DNA of 23,321 bases from a virus, in the IMG/VR virus record IMGVR_UViG_3300017719_000214, positions 1-23,321 of that record; one strand, 5' to 3'. Positions 1 to 7,336 of the stretch are shown here, piece after piece. Position numbers and translations under genes: made by a program. Position 1 is the first letter of the stretch, and every line of letters starts with the position of its first letter. A model generated the notes under the pieces. It did not search any database. It saw only the letters and a list, made by a program, of their open reading frames with translations, and was not told the origin of the DNA.

Positions 1-2
1 AC

Positions 3-692
3 TCGATCGCTTTTGTGGCAGATGCAGTCAGAGTTAAGAGGGCAAGTGAAGTACTAGGAATTGTACTTGATATGGACTCTGTTTGTCTGCGACCATTTCC
101 AGAATATGACTCTTGGTTTAGTACAATGCCTGCTAAGAAAACTAGCAGCATGGCTCCTAAATGGGGACCAAAGAAACCACCAATGACAGTCCATGATGGC
201 TCCTGGGACGGAAAGGCACTCACTGCATTTCCTATTAAGATCGGGCAAACTACACAACAAGAAATGTCCAAATTATCAGATGATATAATTGCTAAATTTC
301 AAGTAGAACCTAAGGGTGGCACAGATGAATGGAATTCCATTCTATGGACTGTAAAGGCAATCGCTAATAGAGACACAACAGCCAAAGTATTTGAACCACT
401 CTATATGAGCCCTCTACCTGCTTGGTTAGGTGTCGGTAAATGTTATAGTTTAGAAAGTCCGTCTAGGTTAGATGGAAACACTGCTATATTTGGTCATACA
501 TTACCTTCCATAGATGATATTATGGAGAACTCATATATTGTTGCCCACTTCTTTGAGAGTGCTTTCCAGAATGCAGATCAAATTGACTCTGACTCTTGGA
601 GCAATATACCAGACGGAAGTCTACTGGCTAGAGAAATGGATGCAGTAGGATATAAGAGAAATAAACCATCATCACTAGACGAATTTTTTTAA
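3..692 (+). CDS. Glycosyltransferase with DxD motif, C-terminal part (5' end cut by window)
   Basis: The reading frame is open to the window edge, so the true start lies upstream; a GTG at 15 is the first possible start inside the window but is probably internal. The first 30 codons read like the sugar-binding DxD region of GT32-type transferases: an A-D-A-V-R stretch, then L-G-I-V-L-D-M-D (DxD at codons 23-25), then C-L-R-P-F. In that family the block binds a nucleotide sugar through a metal ion. The remaining ~200 residues show no other motif I recognise. It ends at a TAA just before a sigma70 promoter. The nearby UDP-glucose dehydrogenase, epimerase and cytidylyltransferase genes fit a role in sugar transfer, perhaps to host surface glycans or phage DNA. 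Acceptor and sugar donor are unknown. Confidence 0.72.
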   Translation, partial: SIAFVADAVRVKRASEVLGIVLDMDSVCLRPFPEYDSWFSTMPAKKTSSMAPKWGPKKPPMTVHDGSWDGKALTAFPIKIGQTTQQEMSKLSDDIIAKFQVEPKGGTDEWNSILWTVKAIANRDTTAKVFEPLYMSPLPAWLGVGKCYSLESPSRLDGNTAIFGHTLPSIDDIMENSYIVAHFFESAFQNADQIDSDSWSNIPDGSLLAREMDAVGYKRNKPSSLDEFF

Positions 693-699
693 AAATCCC

Positions 700-728
700 T
701 TTACATTGACACTTAATTGTGTTATAAT
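700..728 (+). promoter_or_regulatory. Sigma70-type promoter with extended -10
   Basis: TTTACA at 700-705, a 17-bp spacer, and TATAAT at 723-728 preceded by TGT (extended -10). The predicted start is about 735, only three bases before the ATG at 738. Confidence 0.8.
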
Positions 729-737
729 ATACTTATT

Positions 738-1658
738 ATGATATCAGGTACGCTATTCCAATCACTATATAAGACTGAGACAGTCAACAAGATTGACTTC
801 GATTCATTCAAAGAATTTGAGAAAGTACTATATAAACTCGCAGGTATTCCCAGAAAAGATAAGAAATCTGCGTATCTCATGTCTCCAGCGTCTTACCTCG
901 AAGGTACTACAAGAAAGAATGACAATGTTACTAAATGGGGTGGCTGGTGTGCAGTAGATGTAGATGATTTTACTGGAGATTTAAAAGAATTTTTACAGAA
1001 GAAATGTGGTAAATACTACTTTGTTTGCTATTCTACCGCATCATCTACAGAAGAAAGTCCTAAATTCAGATTGGTATTCCCTCTATCGCGAGATGTTGAT
1101 AGAGAAGAAATAAAACATTTCTGGTTCGCTCTTAATACAGAACTTGGTGAAATGGGTGATATCCAAACTAAAGATTTATCAAGAATGTACTATATTCCTG
1201 GCAAATATGCTAATGCGAATAATTTTATCTTTACCAATGAGGGTGAACATATAGACCCAGAGACACTAATGAGTGCTCATGAATACATTGAGAAAGGTGG
1301 TAATACATTCTTTGATAAATTACCTAAATCTATGCAAGAAGCATTAGTCAATCATACAAAGAATTCTCTTACTAATACGGATGTTAAATGGACTTCATAT
1401 AAAGATTGTCCATTCTTTCCAAGACAGTTAGAACTAGATTATAAAGTTATAAGTGGATCCGGTTGGTACTATAAGATGTATCAAATTATGGTGGCTCTGG
1501 CCGGTAATGCTATAAAGGCTAAATACCCTATAACAGCTAAAGAAATAGCCTGGATGTGTAGAGAACTGGATATGGATACAGGTAACTGGTACGATAAACG
1601 ACCACTTGATAAAGAGGCTGATAGAGCCTTAGAATATGTAATGAGGAATCAACTATGA
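738..1658 (+). CDS. Primase-polymerase-like (AEP/BT4734-like) replication protein
   Basis: 306 aa from ATG 738. A TTG at 717 would also be in frame but overlaps the promoter -10 box, so 738 is preferred. The block W-G-G-W-C-A-V-D-V-D-D-F (acidic DxD pair) followed by Y-S-T-A-S-S-T and P-K-F-R-L-V-F-P-L-S-R resembles the catalytic core of archaeo-eukaryotic-type primases found in phage and plasmid replication proteins. Many such proteins have Y-S-T-H-S at the second motif; here His is replaced by Ala, so activity is uncertain. The rest (T-K-D-L-S-R-M-Y-Y-I-P and a helical C-terminus) shows no other motif I know. It has no visible ribosome binding site, and its stop overlaps the next gene by 4 nt. 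The primase assignment is inference from motif layout. Confidence 0.6.
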   Translation: MISGTLFQSLYKTETVNKIDFDSFKEFEKVLYKLAGIPRKDKKSAYLMSPASYLEGTTRKNDNVTKWGGWCAVDVDDFTGDLKEFLQKKCGKYYFVCYSTASSTEESPKFRLVFPLSRDVDREEIKHFWFALNTELGEMGDIQTKDLSRMYYIPGKYANANNFIFTNEGEHIDPETLMSAHEYIEKGGNTFFDKLPKSMQEALVNHTKNSLTNTDVKWTSYKDCPFFPRQLELDYKVISGSGWYYKMYQIMVALAGNAIKAKYPITAKEIAWMCRELDMDTGNWYDKRPLDKEADRALEYVMRNQL

Positions 1659-1921
1659 CACAATATGATGAAGAAGTCGAAAGACAGAGAATAAGAGAGA
1701 AAGCAGTTAAATGGGCATCGACGCCTACTGCAGTACATACCCACTCATTAGGATCTATGTATTATGACGATAGACCCGAAGATACTGCTAATGATAAATG
1801 TGTAACTGATATGGAATTCGCAAATGGTATTATTAAAAGATACCAGAATGGTGAGTTGATACACATATTTGGCAAAGAAATGACTGAAGATGAGCTGATT
1901 GATGAGTTTTTGAGGAAGTGA
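1655..1921 (+). CDS. Conserved hypothetical phage protein
   Basis: 88 aa, starting at an ATGA overlap with the upstream gene, so it is probably translated by coupling. It is rich in charged residues (an E/R/K-rich N-terminus, a D/E-rich C-terminus ending E-L-I-D-E-F-L-R-K) and has no signal or membrane segment. I do not recognise a domain. Its place between the primase-like gene and a small membrane protein gives no firm role. Confidence 0.7.
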   Translation: MTQYDEEVERQRIREKAVKWASTPTAVHTHSLGSMYYDDRPEDTANDKCVTDMEFANGIIKRYQNGELIHIFGKEMTEDELIDEFLRK

Positions 1922-2085
1922 TGAAAAGATTTTGGACAATTTGGAAATATGCACTGGGTTCATTTAATGATGAAGATACAGCTCCTGTGGAGAATCAAAT
2001 AACAGTTATACGAACAGTTATCTTGGGTGTTAATTTACTTTGTGCAATTTTAATTATGGCCAATATTATTAAGGGGTGGATGTGA
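1921..2085 (+). CDS. Small membrane protein
   Basis: 54 aa. The ATG shares one base with the upstream stop (TGATG). The N-terminal half is soluble and aromatic-rich (M-K-R-F-W-T-I-W-K-Y-A-L-G-S-F); residues ~32-50 (V-I-L-G-V-N-L-L-C-A-I-L-I-M-A-N-I-I) form a single hydrophobic membrane segment near the C-terminus. Short proteins with this opening occur in marine T4-like phages, to my knowledge without a known function. It ends in a GTGA overlap with ugd, which supports both gene boundaries. Confidence 0.72.
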   Translation: MKRFWTIWKYALGSFNDEDTAPVENQITVIRTVILGVNLLCAILIMANIIKGWM

Positions 2086-3266
2086 GAAATATAACAGTAG
2101 TTGGATCAGGTTATGTTGGTATGGCTAATGCTACAATGTTGGCTAAATATAATAACGTAACTATATTAGACATTGATAAAAACAGAGTTGATATGGTTAA
2201 CAATAAACAGTCTACTGTTGAAGATACAGCTATACAAGAATATTTGGATAACGAAACACTTTCTCTCACCGCTACTACAGATAGTAAAACTGCTTATGAA
2301 AATGCAGAATGGGTAATAATTGCAACACCTACAGATTATGATGAAACTAAAAATTACTTTAATACTGATAGTATTAAATCTTGTATCAGAGATTGTTTAG
2401 ATTATAACACAGAAGCTCACATAGTAATTAAATCAACAATACCGGTCGGTTTCATACGCAGTATGCAAACAAAGTTTGGTAAGTTAGATATTATGTTTTC
2501 TCCAGAATTTTTGAGAGAAGGTAGTGCATTACGTGACTGTTTAAGACCTGAAAGAATTGTTATTGGTAGTAAAGGTTCGGTTGCAAAAGAGTTCGCAAAA
2601 CTTATAAAAGAAGCTATTATACCAGAATATCCAGAAGCACCTGTTTATTATACTGGTAAGTCAGAAGCGGAATCAATTAAATTATTTGCAAATACATATC
2701 TTGCCATGAGAGTTTCATTCTTTAATGAGCTTGATATGTATGCAGAATCTATGAATATGAATTCAGAAGAAATTATCTTAGGGGTAACATCTGACCACAG
2801 AATTGGTAAGGGATATTGTAATCCTTCTTTTGGTTATGGTGGTTACTGTTTCCCCAAAGATACCCGACAGCTATTGGCTAACTTCCGTAAACAAAGAATA
2901 CCTAATAAAATTATCCAAAGTATCGTATATGCGAATGAAAACAGAAAAGATTGGATAACTAATAGGATACTACAGTGTGATGGCGTATCCGTAGTGGGTA
3001 TTCACCGATTGGTTATGAAGTCAGGATCGGATAATTTTAGAAGTTCTGCAATACAAGGTGTTATTCAGCAACTAATTAATAACAAGATTAAGGTAGTAAT
3101 ATATGAACCAACTCTGGAGAGTAAAGACTTTATGGGTTGTGTTGTAGAAACAGACCACGAAAAATTTAAGAAATTAGCCGATCTTATTGTAACCAATAGG
3201 ATTGATGATAGTCTAAAAGACGTAATAGAAAAAACATACACGAGGGATATATTTAATGACAATTAG
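2082..3266 (+). CDS. ugd: UDP-glucose 6-dehydrogenase
   Basis: 394 aa, close to the 388 aa of E. coli Ugd, which it resembles along its whole length. It oxidises UDP-glucose twice with NAD+ to give UDP-glucuronate. The N-terminus has the Rossmann motif V-V-G-S-G-Y-V-G-M; then I-A-T-P-T-D-Y-D, I-K-S-T-I-P-V-G-F, S-P-E-F-L-R-E-G, K-L-F-A-N-T-Y-L-A-M-R-V, and the active-site block G-Y-G-G-Y-C-F-P-K-D-T with catalytic Cys256. The C-terminal domain has V-V-G-I-H-R-L and M-K-S-G-S-D-N-F-R. GTG 2082 is chosen because an AAGGGG site lies 5 nt upstream and it makes a GTGA overlap with the previous stop; GTG 2076 is the alternative. With the epimerase and glycosyltransferase it probably supplies acidic sugars. 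Confidence 0.95.
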   Translation: MRNITVVGSGYVGMANATMLAKYNNVTILDIDKNRVDMVNNKQSTVEDTAIQEYLDNETLSLTATTDSKTAYENAEWVIIATPTDYDETKNYFNTDSIKSCIRDCLDYNTEAHIVIKSTIPVGFIRSMQTKFGKLDIMFSPEFLREGSALRDCLRPERIVIGSKGSVAKEFAKLIKEAIIPEYPEAPVYYTGKSEAESIKLFANTYLAMRVSFFNELDMYAESMNMNSEEIILGVTSDHRIGKGYCNPSFGYGGYCFPKDTRQLLANFRKQRIPNKIIQSIVYANENRKDWITNRILQCDGVSVVGIHRLVMKSGSDNFRSSAIQGVIQQLINNKIKVVIYEPTLESKDFMGCVVETDHEKFKKLADLIVTNRIDDSLKDVIEKTYTRDIFNDN

Positions 3267-3576
3267 TAAAGAAACACAAAGAATAATCGAAGATATTAAT
3301 AAGATTAAAACATGGCACTACGATAGAAACCTAATCGAAGGTGCTACGGATAAGGACCAACTAGCCAAATTAATCCAAGAAATGGGTGAATTATCAGATA
3401 ATATCTGTAAAGGCAGAGATATTAAAGATGATATTGGAGACATTATTGTGGTCTTAATTAACATCGCTGAACGTAATGGTATCTCACTTACAGAATGTGT
3501 AAGTACTGCGTATGAAGATATTAAAGACCGTAAGGGTAGAATGGTTGATGGAATCTTTGTTAAAGAAGGTGATTAA
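3256..3576 (+). CDS. MazG-like nucleotide pyrophosphohydrolase
   Basis: 106 aa, overlapping the end of ugd by 11 nt. The all-alpha MazG/NTP-PPase signature is visible: K-L-I-Q-E-M-G-E-L-S-D (the E-x-x-E metal-binding half) followed after a short loop by D-D-I-G-D-I-I-V-V (the D-x-x-D half). The tail D-R-K-G-R-M-V-D-G-I-F-V-K is common in phage and bacterial members. Family enzymes hydrolyse nucleoside triphosphates to monophosphates and PPi. Marine T4-like phages often carry MazG, where proposals include recycling host nucleotides or altering ppGpp signalling; which nucleotide this one uses cannot be read from the sequence. Confidence 0.85.
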   Translation: MTISKETQRIIEDINKIKTWHYDRNLIEGATDKDQLAKLIQEMGELSDNICKGRDIKDDIGDIIVVLINIAERNGISLTECVSTAYEDIKDRKGRMVDGIFVKEGD

Positions 3577-3580
3577 AGGG

Positions 3581-3609
3581 TTGACAAATACCCGTGAATG
3601 TGTTATAAT
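3581..3609 (+). promoter_or_regulatory. Consensus sigma70 promoter with extended -10
   Basis: Perfect TTGACA (3581-3586), 17-bp spacer, perfect TATAAT (3604-3609) preceded by TGT. Predicted start ~3616, 17 nt before the epimerase ATG. It lies wholly in the gap after the MazG-like gene. Confidence 0.9.
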
Positions 3610-3632
3610 ATACACTAATAAAAGGTAAAAAC

Positions 3633-4493
3633 ATGCAAAATAAAGTTTTGGTTATAGGTGGCGCTGGCTTTGTCGGCTCTAATCTATGTAAGCAACTTGC
3701 TGAGTTAGACTATTATGTAGTATCTTTAGATAACTACTTTACTGGTAGTAACTTAAATCATCACGAAGGTGTTCATTATTTAGAGGGTAATTCGGCTGAT
3801 CTATTTGATATTTTTGGCCATGAACCTAATCAATTCGACTATATCTTCCATTTCGGAGAATATGCTAGAGTAGAACAATCCTTCTTTGATTATAAGACGG
3901 TAATGGATTATAATTATCATTCATTCCCTACTGTATTGGATTTTGCAAAACATTCAGACGCCAAGTTTATATACTCTGGTTCATCCACTAAATTCTCTAT
4001 CGGAGAAGATGGTAAGATGATGAGTCCATATGCATATACTAAAGCGCAGAATACTGAATTACTACAAGCATATGCAGAATGGCGTGGACTATCTTATGCA
4101 ATTGTTTATTTTTATAATGTTTATGGTGATGGTGAAATCGGTGATGGCAAGTATGCAACTGTAATCGCTAAATTTCTTAAAATGGTGAAAGAAGGAGCTA
4201 CTTCGGTACCCATTACTAGTCCAGGAACACAAGAAAGAAACTTCACGCACGTTGATGATACTGTTGATGGTTTGATTAGAATTATGCAATATGGTAGTGG
4301 TGATGGTTGGGGTATTGGTAACGATACCTCGTATTCTATGTTAGATGTTGCAGAAATGCTAGATGTGGATGTTGATATGAAACCAGAGAAATCTGGTAAT
4401 CGAATGGGTGGAGTAGTACATAACAAAATGTTACTTGCGCTTGGTTGGAAACCTAAAATAAATTTAAGAGAATATATAGAGGAGAGATTATGA
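3633..4493 (+). CDS. NAD-dependent nucleotide-sugar epimerase/dehydratase
   Basis: 286 aa extended short-chain dehydrogenase (Rossmann fold). The N-terminal G-G-A-G-F-V-G-S (residues 9-16) binds NAD(P); S-L-D-N-Y-F-T-G-S follows; Y-S-G-S-S-T (~114-119) and the Y-x-x-x-K pair Y133/K137 form the catalytic site; E-R-N-F-T-H-V-D-D-T (~residues 203-212) is the usual sugar-binding region. Members include UDP-glucose 4-epimerase, UDP-glucuronate epimerase and UDP-xylose synthase, and the exact reaction is open. Since UDP-glucuronate is made by the upstream Ugd, a UDP-glucuronate-using enzyme is an attractive but unproven guess. It has its own promoter and a weak AAAGG-type site. It is somewhat shorter than typical 310-340 aa members. 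It overlaps the next gene by ATGA. Confidence 0.88.
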   Translation: MQNKVLVIGGAGFVGSNLCKQLAELDYYVVSLDNYFTGSNLNHHEGVHYLEGNSADLFDIFGHEPNQFDYIFHFGEYARVEQSFFDYKTVMDYNYHSFPTVLDFAKHSDAKFIYSGSSTKFSIGEDGKMMSPYAYTKAQNTELLQAYAEWRGLSYAIVYFYNVYGDGEIGDGKYATVIAKFLKMVKEGATSVPITSPGTQERNFTHVDDTVDGLIRIMQYGSGDGWGIGNDTSYSMLDVAEMLDVDVDMKPEKSGNRMGGVVHNKMLLALGWKPKINLREYIEERL

Positions 4494-5068
4494 AAAGTAT
4501 GATATACGATTTTGAAACACTGGGGACAGAATTTAACGAGTCCGCGGTAGTATCTCTTGCTGCCCTAGTATTTGATTCTAGCGAATTCATTGCACCAGGT
4601 TACACATACGAAGAACTATTAAATAATGTTAAGACTGTTAAGTTTGATGTTGCTGATCAGGTCCGTAATCACAATAAAAAGATTGATCCCGATACACTAA
4701 AGTGGTGGGGAGAACTACATCCAGAGGCACAGAAACAACTCAAACCATCCGACGATGATATGTCAATTACTGAATTAAAATCTTGGATTACCTCAGTTGC
4801 AGACCCAGAGGATATAGAACGAGTATACACAAGAGGTAATACTTTCGACCCTATGTTCTTACACGCAATTATAGGTAAAGACCCATACCCACACTGGACA
4901 CTTCGTGATACGAGGTCAGTTATTGAAGGTATGACACTTTTTAATACTTCTATGAAGAATGGTTTTATGGTGCCGGGTTTAGAGGATAAGTTTATACCCC
5001 ATGACGCAAAACATGATGTGGCCATGGATGTAATGAGAATGCAATTTTTGATGAAGGAGATGATATGA
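4490..5068 (+). CDS. dexA: DexA-like 3'-5' exonuclease (DnaQ fold)
   Basis: 192 aa; T4 DexA is 227 aa. The DEDDh active-site residues are all visible: D7 and E9 in Y-D-F-E-T-L-G, D120 in N-T-F-D-P-M-F-L, and H171/D176 in H-D-A-K-H-D-V-A-M-D. This family (exonuclease VIII/Rv2179c-like) digests single-stranded ends 3' to 5'. In a T4-like phage it would trim recombination or repair intermediates. It starts at an ATGA overlap with the epimerase gene and its stop overlaps the wall-hydrolase start by 4 nt, so the three genes are probably translated together although unrelated in role. Confidence 0.88.
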   Translation: MKSMIYDFETLGTEFNESAVVSLAALVFDSSEFIAPGYTYEELLNNVKTVKFDVADQVRNHNKKIDPDTLKWWGELHPEAQKQLKPSDDDMSITELKSWITSVADPEDIERVYTRGNTFDPMFLHAIIGKDPYPHWTLRDTRSVIEGMTLFNTSMKNGFMVPGLEDKFIPHDAKHDVAMDVMRMQFLMKEMI

Positions 5069-5571
5069 GTTTTAATAGACAATTTATACCACTATGGGTA
5101 GTCATGGCATTTATGATTTTAATGTCTATATCACAAGAATTAAAAGCATCGGATGAAAATGGTGAAGCATATTGTATGGCCAAAAATATATATTTTGAGG
5201 CTGGTAACCAACCAATTGCAGGAAAGATCGCAGTATCACAAGTTGTACTCAATAGAGTATACTCGCCATCTTATCCGGATAATATATGTGATGTTATATA
5301 TCAAGCCAAATGGAGAACAAACTGGAAAGGTAAAGAAGTACCAGTAAGACATATGTGTCAGTTCTCTTGGTTTTGTGATGGTAAATCAGACGACCCAGTT
5401 GATAGTAATACTTGGATGTTTTCTCTTATGGTAGCCAATTCAATTTTAAATGGCGACTTTGAAGATATTACCGAGGGGTCTACACATTATCATGCTGATA
5501 GCGTTCGACCATATTGGGCAGATTCGTTAAATCGAACAGTACAAATTGATAACCACATTTTTTACAAATAG
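5065..5571 (+). CDS. SleB/CwlJ-type cell-wall hydrolase with N-terminal signal/anchor
   Basis: 168 aa. Residues ~8-22 are hydrophobic (F-I-P-L-W-V-V-M-A-F-M-I-L-M) and followed by a polar stretch with A-S-D, consistent with a signal peptide or a signal-anchor-release segment. The rest matches the Hydrolase_2 family: C-M-A-K-N-I-Y-F-E-A-G-N-Q (likely catalytic Glu45), Q-V-V-L-N-R-V, Y-P-D-N-I-C-D-V-I-Y-Q, C-Q-F-S-W-F-C-D-G. Family enzymes cut peptidoglycan glycan strands. In T4-like marine phages they are candidate endolysins. A built-in export signal would mean it reaches the periplasm without a classical holin channel. Whether the segment is cleaved cannot be told. Confidence 0.85.
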   Translation: MSFNRQFIPLWVVMAFMILMSISQELKASDENGEAYCMAKNIYFEAGNQPIAGKIAVSQVVLNRVYSPSYPDNICDVIYQAKWRTNWKGKEVPVRHMCQFSWFCDGKSDDPVDSNTWMFSLMVANSILNGDFEDITEGSTHYHADSVRPYWADSLNRTVQIDNHIFYK

Positions 5572-5579
5572 GTAAAAGT

Positions 5580-5987
5580 ATGAAAGAAAAGTTTAAACAA
5601 GCTTTTATGGATTGTGCAGAGAGATTTGCGCAATTATCTACAGCCAAAAGATTACAGGTAGGTGCTATTATTGTAAAGGATAATAGAATCATATCTATTG
5701 GTTACAATGGAATGCCCAGTGGATGGGATAACGTATGTGAAGAATTAGGTAAATCAAAACCAGAAGTTTTACATGCCGAGGCCAATGCAATTACTAAAAT
5801 GGCCCGATCTTCCGAAAGTTGTGAAGACGCAGTTATGTTCTGTACACATACACCTTGTATAGAATGTGCTAAGTTAATATACCAATCTGGTATAAGTAAA
5901 TTATATGTAAAAAATGATTATGTAGCCGCAAAAGGATCTGGTAAAGCATTCTTAATAGATTGCGGTATTGAATTGGAGAAAGTATGA
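5580..5987 (+). CDS. cd: Deoxycytidylate (dCMP) deaminase
   Basis: 135 aa, shorter than T4 Cd (193 aa) but with the full zinc deaminase core: H-A-E-A-N-A-I (H65, catalytic E67) and T-P-C-I-E-C-A-K (C93 and C96). The N-terminal half has S-T-A-K-R-L-Q-V-G-A-I-I and G-Y-N-G-M-P-S-G, typical of dCMP deaminases rather than cytidine deaminases. It converts dCMP to dUMP, the substrate of the ThyX encoded at 10279. A short GGTAAAAGT stretch precedes the ATG. It overlaps the next gene by 4 nt. Confidence 0.92.
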   Translation: MKEKFKQAFMDCAERFAQLSTAKRLQVGAIIVKDNRIISIGYNGMPSGWDNVCEELGKSKPEVLHAEANAITKMARSSESCEDAVMFCTHTPCIECAKLIYQSGISKLYVKNDYVAAKGSGKAFLIDCGIELEKV

Positions 5988-6406
5988 AAGTTGGGATAAC
6001 GTGTTCTACATTTGATTTGTTACACTCAGGTCATGTGGCAATGTTAAGAGAAGCAAAGACCGCATGTGATTATTTAATCTGTGCATTACAAAATGACCCA
6101 TCGGTAGATAGACCAGAGAAGAACAAGCCCGTTCAGAACATTGTAGAGAGACAAGCACAACTAGCTGCTATCAGATACGTTGATGAAATCCTTGTATATA
6201 ATACCGAAGACGAACTACGTGATATTCTTAGCATGTATCAGATTGACGTCAAGATTATGGGCGAAGAATACAGAGACATAGATTTTACTGGTAAAGATAT
6301 ATGCCAGAAACGTGGTATTGAATTCTATTTTAATAAACGTGACCATAGGTTTTCTACATCTGACCTACGCAAAAGAGTTGAAGAAAGCTCTTTACAAACG
6401 AAATAA
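5984..6406 (+). CDS. TagD-like cytidylyltransferase
   Basis: 140 aa nucleotidyltransferase with H-S-G-H (residues 14-17), V-E-R-Q (54-57) and an S-T-S-D-L-R-K-R-V block (~124-132), the signatures of glycerol-3-phosphate cytidylyltransferase and the ADP-heptose synthase transferase domain. The start I-T-C-S-T-F-D-L-L-H also fits. The expected reaction joins a sugar or polyol phosphate to CTP (or ATP). It ends the sugar/nucleotide gene block and probably belongs with ugd and the epimerase in making a surface sugar. The natural substrate is unknown. The -35 box of the next promoter lies inside its last codons. Confidence 0.85.
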   Translation: MKVGITCSTFDLLHSGHVAMLREAKTACDYLICALQNDPSVDRPEKNKPVQNIVERQAQLAAIRYVDEILVYNTEDELRDILSMYQIDVKIMGEEYRDIDFTGKDICQKRGIEFYFNKRDHRFSTSDLRKRVEESSLQTK

Positions 6407-6419
6407 AGTGTAGTATAAT
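6391..6419 (+). promoter_or_regulatory. Sigma70-type promoter
   Basis: TTTACA (6391-6396), 17-bp spacer, TATAAT (6414-6419). The -35 element sits within the end of the TagD-like gene. Here the extended -10 base pair is changed (TAG rather than TGT). Predicted start ~6426, 24 nt before the next ATG. Confidence 0.8.
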
Positions 6420-6449
6420 TATATTATTAAAATTAATTGGAGTTATATT

Positions 6450-7031
6450 ATGAATGAATTGATTAAGAACAAAACTGACTGGTACCCTATTTCTTGGATA
6501 CCTAGTACTAATTCTGGAGAATGGAGAAAGTTCGTTAAAGACAACGGAGTTGATGGAGCAGTCCGTGGGTGTTACCAAGTAGCCTTAAAGAAAGATATTG
6601 AAACAATAGGTGATGAAATAATACACGAAGCAATTGGTTATAACGGAAAGGCCAAAGATGTCATCAGTAGAACTGGTGGTATTCGTGCCCCAAAGGGTAG
6701 ACACGGAGCCAGACTTTACATTGATAAACACAACTTAGATAGAGCAAAGGATGTAGTTATCCGTTACTTAATAGTGAATGATGTAGAGAATAAAGAGCAG
6801 GAACTAGAAGGTTATCTACATAAAGAACACCAAGCCGCTTTTGGTTGGGACTTTGCATGGAGAGAAGCTAGCGGCGGTATAGATGGTAAGTATGATAAGA
6901 TTCTAGCTGAAGTTGAATATCTAACCTCTAAACAGATGATTGGTATTATCGGAGAGATAATGGAATTATCCAAACAGAAAGCTTTACAAGAACATGAAGA
7001 AAAGCTAATTAACACTTTACAATCAGAGTAA
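6450..7031 (+). CDS. Possible divergent GIY-YIG-like protein
   Basis: 193 aa with a good TTGGAG ribosome site 10 nt before the ATG and its own promoter. The order G-C-Y-Q-V-A-L, then [15 protein letters not shown], then a basic turn (R-H-G-A-R), then K-E-Q-E-L-E-G-Y-L and A-A-F-G-W resembles a GIY-YIG nuclease layout (GIY strand, YIG strand with Arg, catalytic Glu). Key positions are altered (GCY and GYNG), so the match is tentative. The C-terminal ~50 residues are a charged helix. If it is a nuclease it could be a free-standing homing-type or repair enzyme; otherwise it is simply a conserved phage protein of unknown role. Confidence 0.45.
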   Translation: MNELIKNKTDWYPISWIPSTNSGEWRKFVKDNGVDGAVRGCYQVALKKDIETIGDEIIHEAIGYNGKAKDVISRTGGIRAPKGRHGARLYIDKHNLDRAKDVVIRYLIVNDVENKEQELEGYLHKEHQAAFGWDFAWREASGGIDGKYDKILAEVEYLTSKQMIGIIGEIMELSKQKALQEHEEKLINTLQSE

Positions 7032-7044
7032 AATGTGTTATAAT
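7016..7044 (+). promoter_or_regulatory. Sigma70-type promoter with extended -10
   Basis: TTTACA (7016-7021) inside the end of the previous gene, 17-bp spacer, TATAAT (7039-7044) preceded by TGT. Predicted start ~7051, giving a 22-nt leader with AGGAG before the bS21 ATG. Confidence 0.85.
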
Positions 7045-7072
7045 ATACTTAATATTTTTAACAGGAGACTAT

Positions 7073-7336
7073 ATGCCAAGTATTGATTTACGCCCTAGGA
7101 AGAACAGAAATCCTAGAGATAAAAGACCACCAAAGGAAATGCCATTTGATGTGGCACTTCGAAAATTTAAGAAAGCCGTAGAACGTGCTGGAACTTTACA
7201 GAAAGTAAGAGAGAAAGAGTTCTACGAGAAACCAACTGCCAAAAGAAAGCGCAAGAAGGCAGAGGCAAAAGCTAGGTGGAAAAGGCAAGAGCGCTCAATG
7301 CAATTAGGACCAGATAGGTCTAGGAGAATAAAATAA
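7073..7336 (+). CDS. rpsU: Phage-encoded ribosomal protein bS21
   Basis: 87 aa. The core [17 protein letters not shown] and [15 protein letters not shown] is a clear match to bacterial small-subunit protein bS21 (71 aa in E. coli), which helps the 30S subunit choose mRNAs by acting near the anti-Shine-Dalgarno end of 16S rRNA. It carries a basic ~20-residue N-terminal extension rich in R, K, P and N and a short basic C-terminal tail. The F-Y-E-K-P-T form is like beta- and gammaproteobacterial proteins; alphaproteobacterial ones usually read Y-E-K-P-S. It has its own promoter and a strong AGGAG site. Its stop overlaps the uvsX start by one base. Phage copies are thought to enter host ribosomes. 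Confidence 0.93.
   Translation: MPSIDLRPRKNRNPRDKRPPKEMPFDVALRKFKKAVERAGTLQKVREKEFYEKPTAKRKRKKAEAKARWKRQERSMQLGPDRSRRIK

Noticed and set aside
681-700. T-run and A-run after the first gene as a terminator
   Set aside because: There is no GC-containing hairpin before the T-run; it looks more like an AT-rich promoter upstream region.
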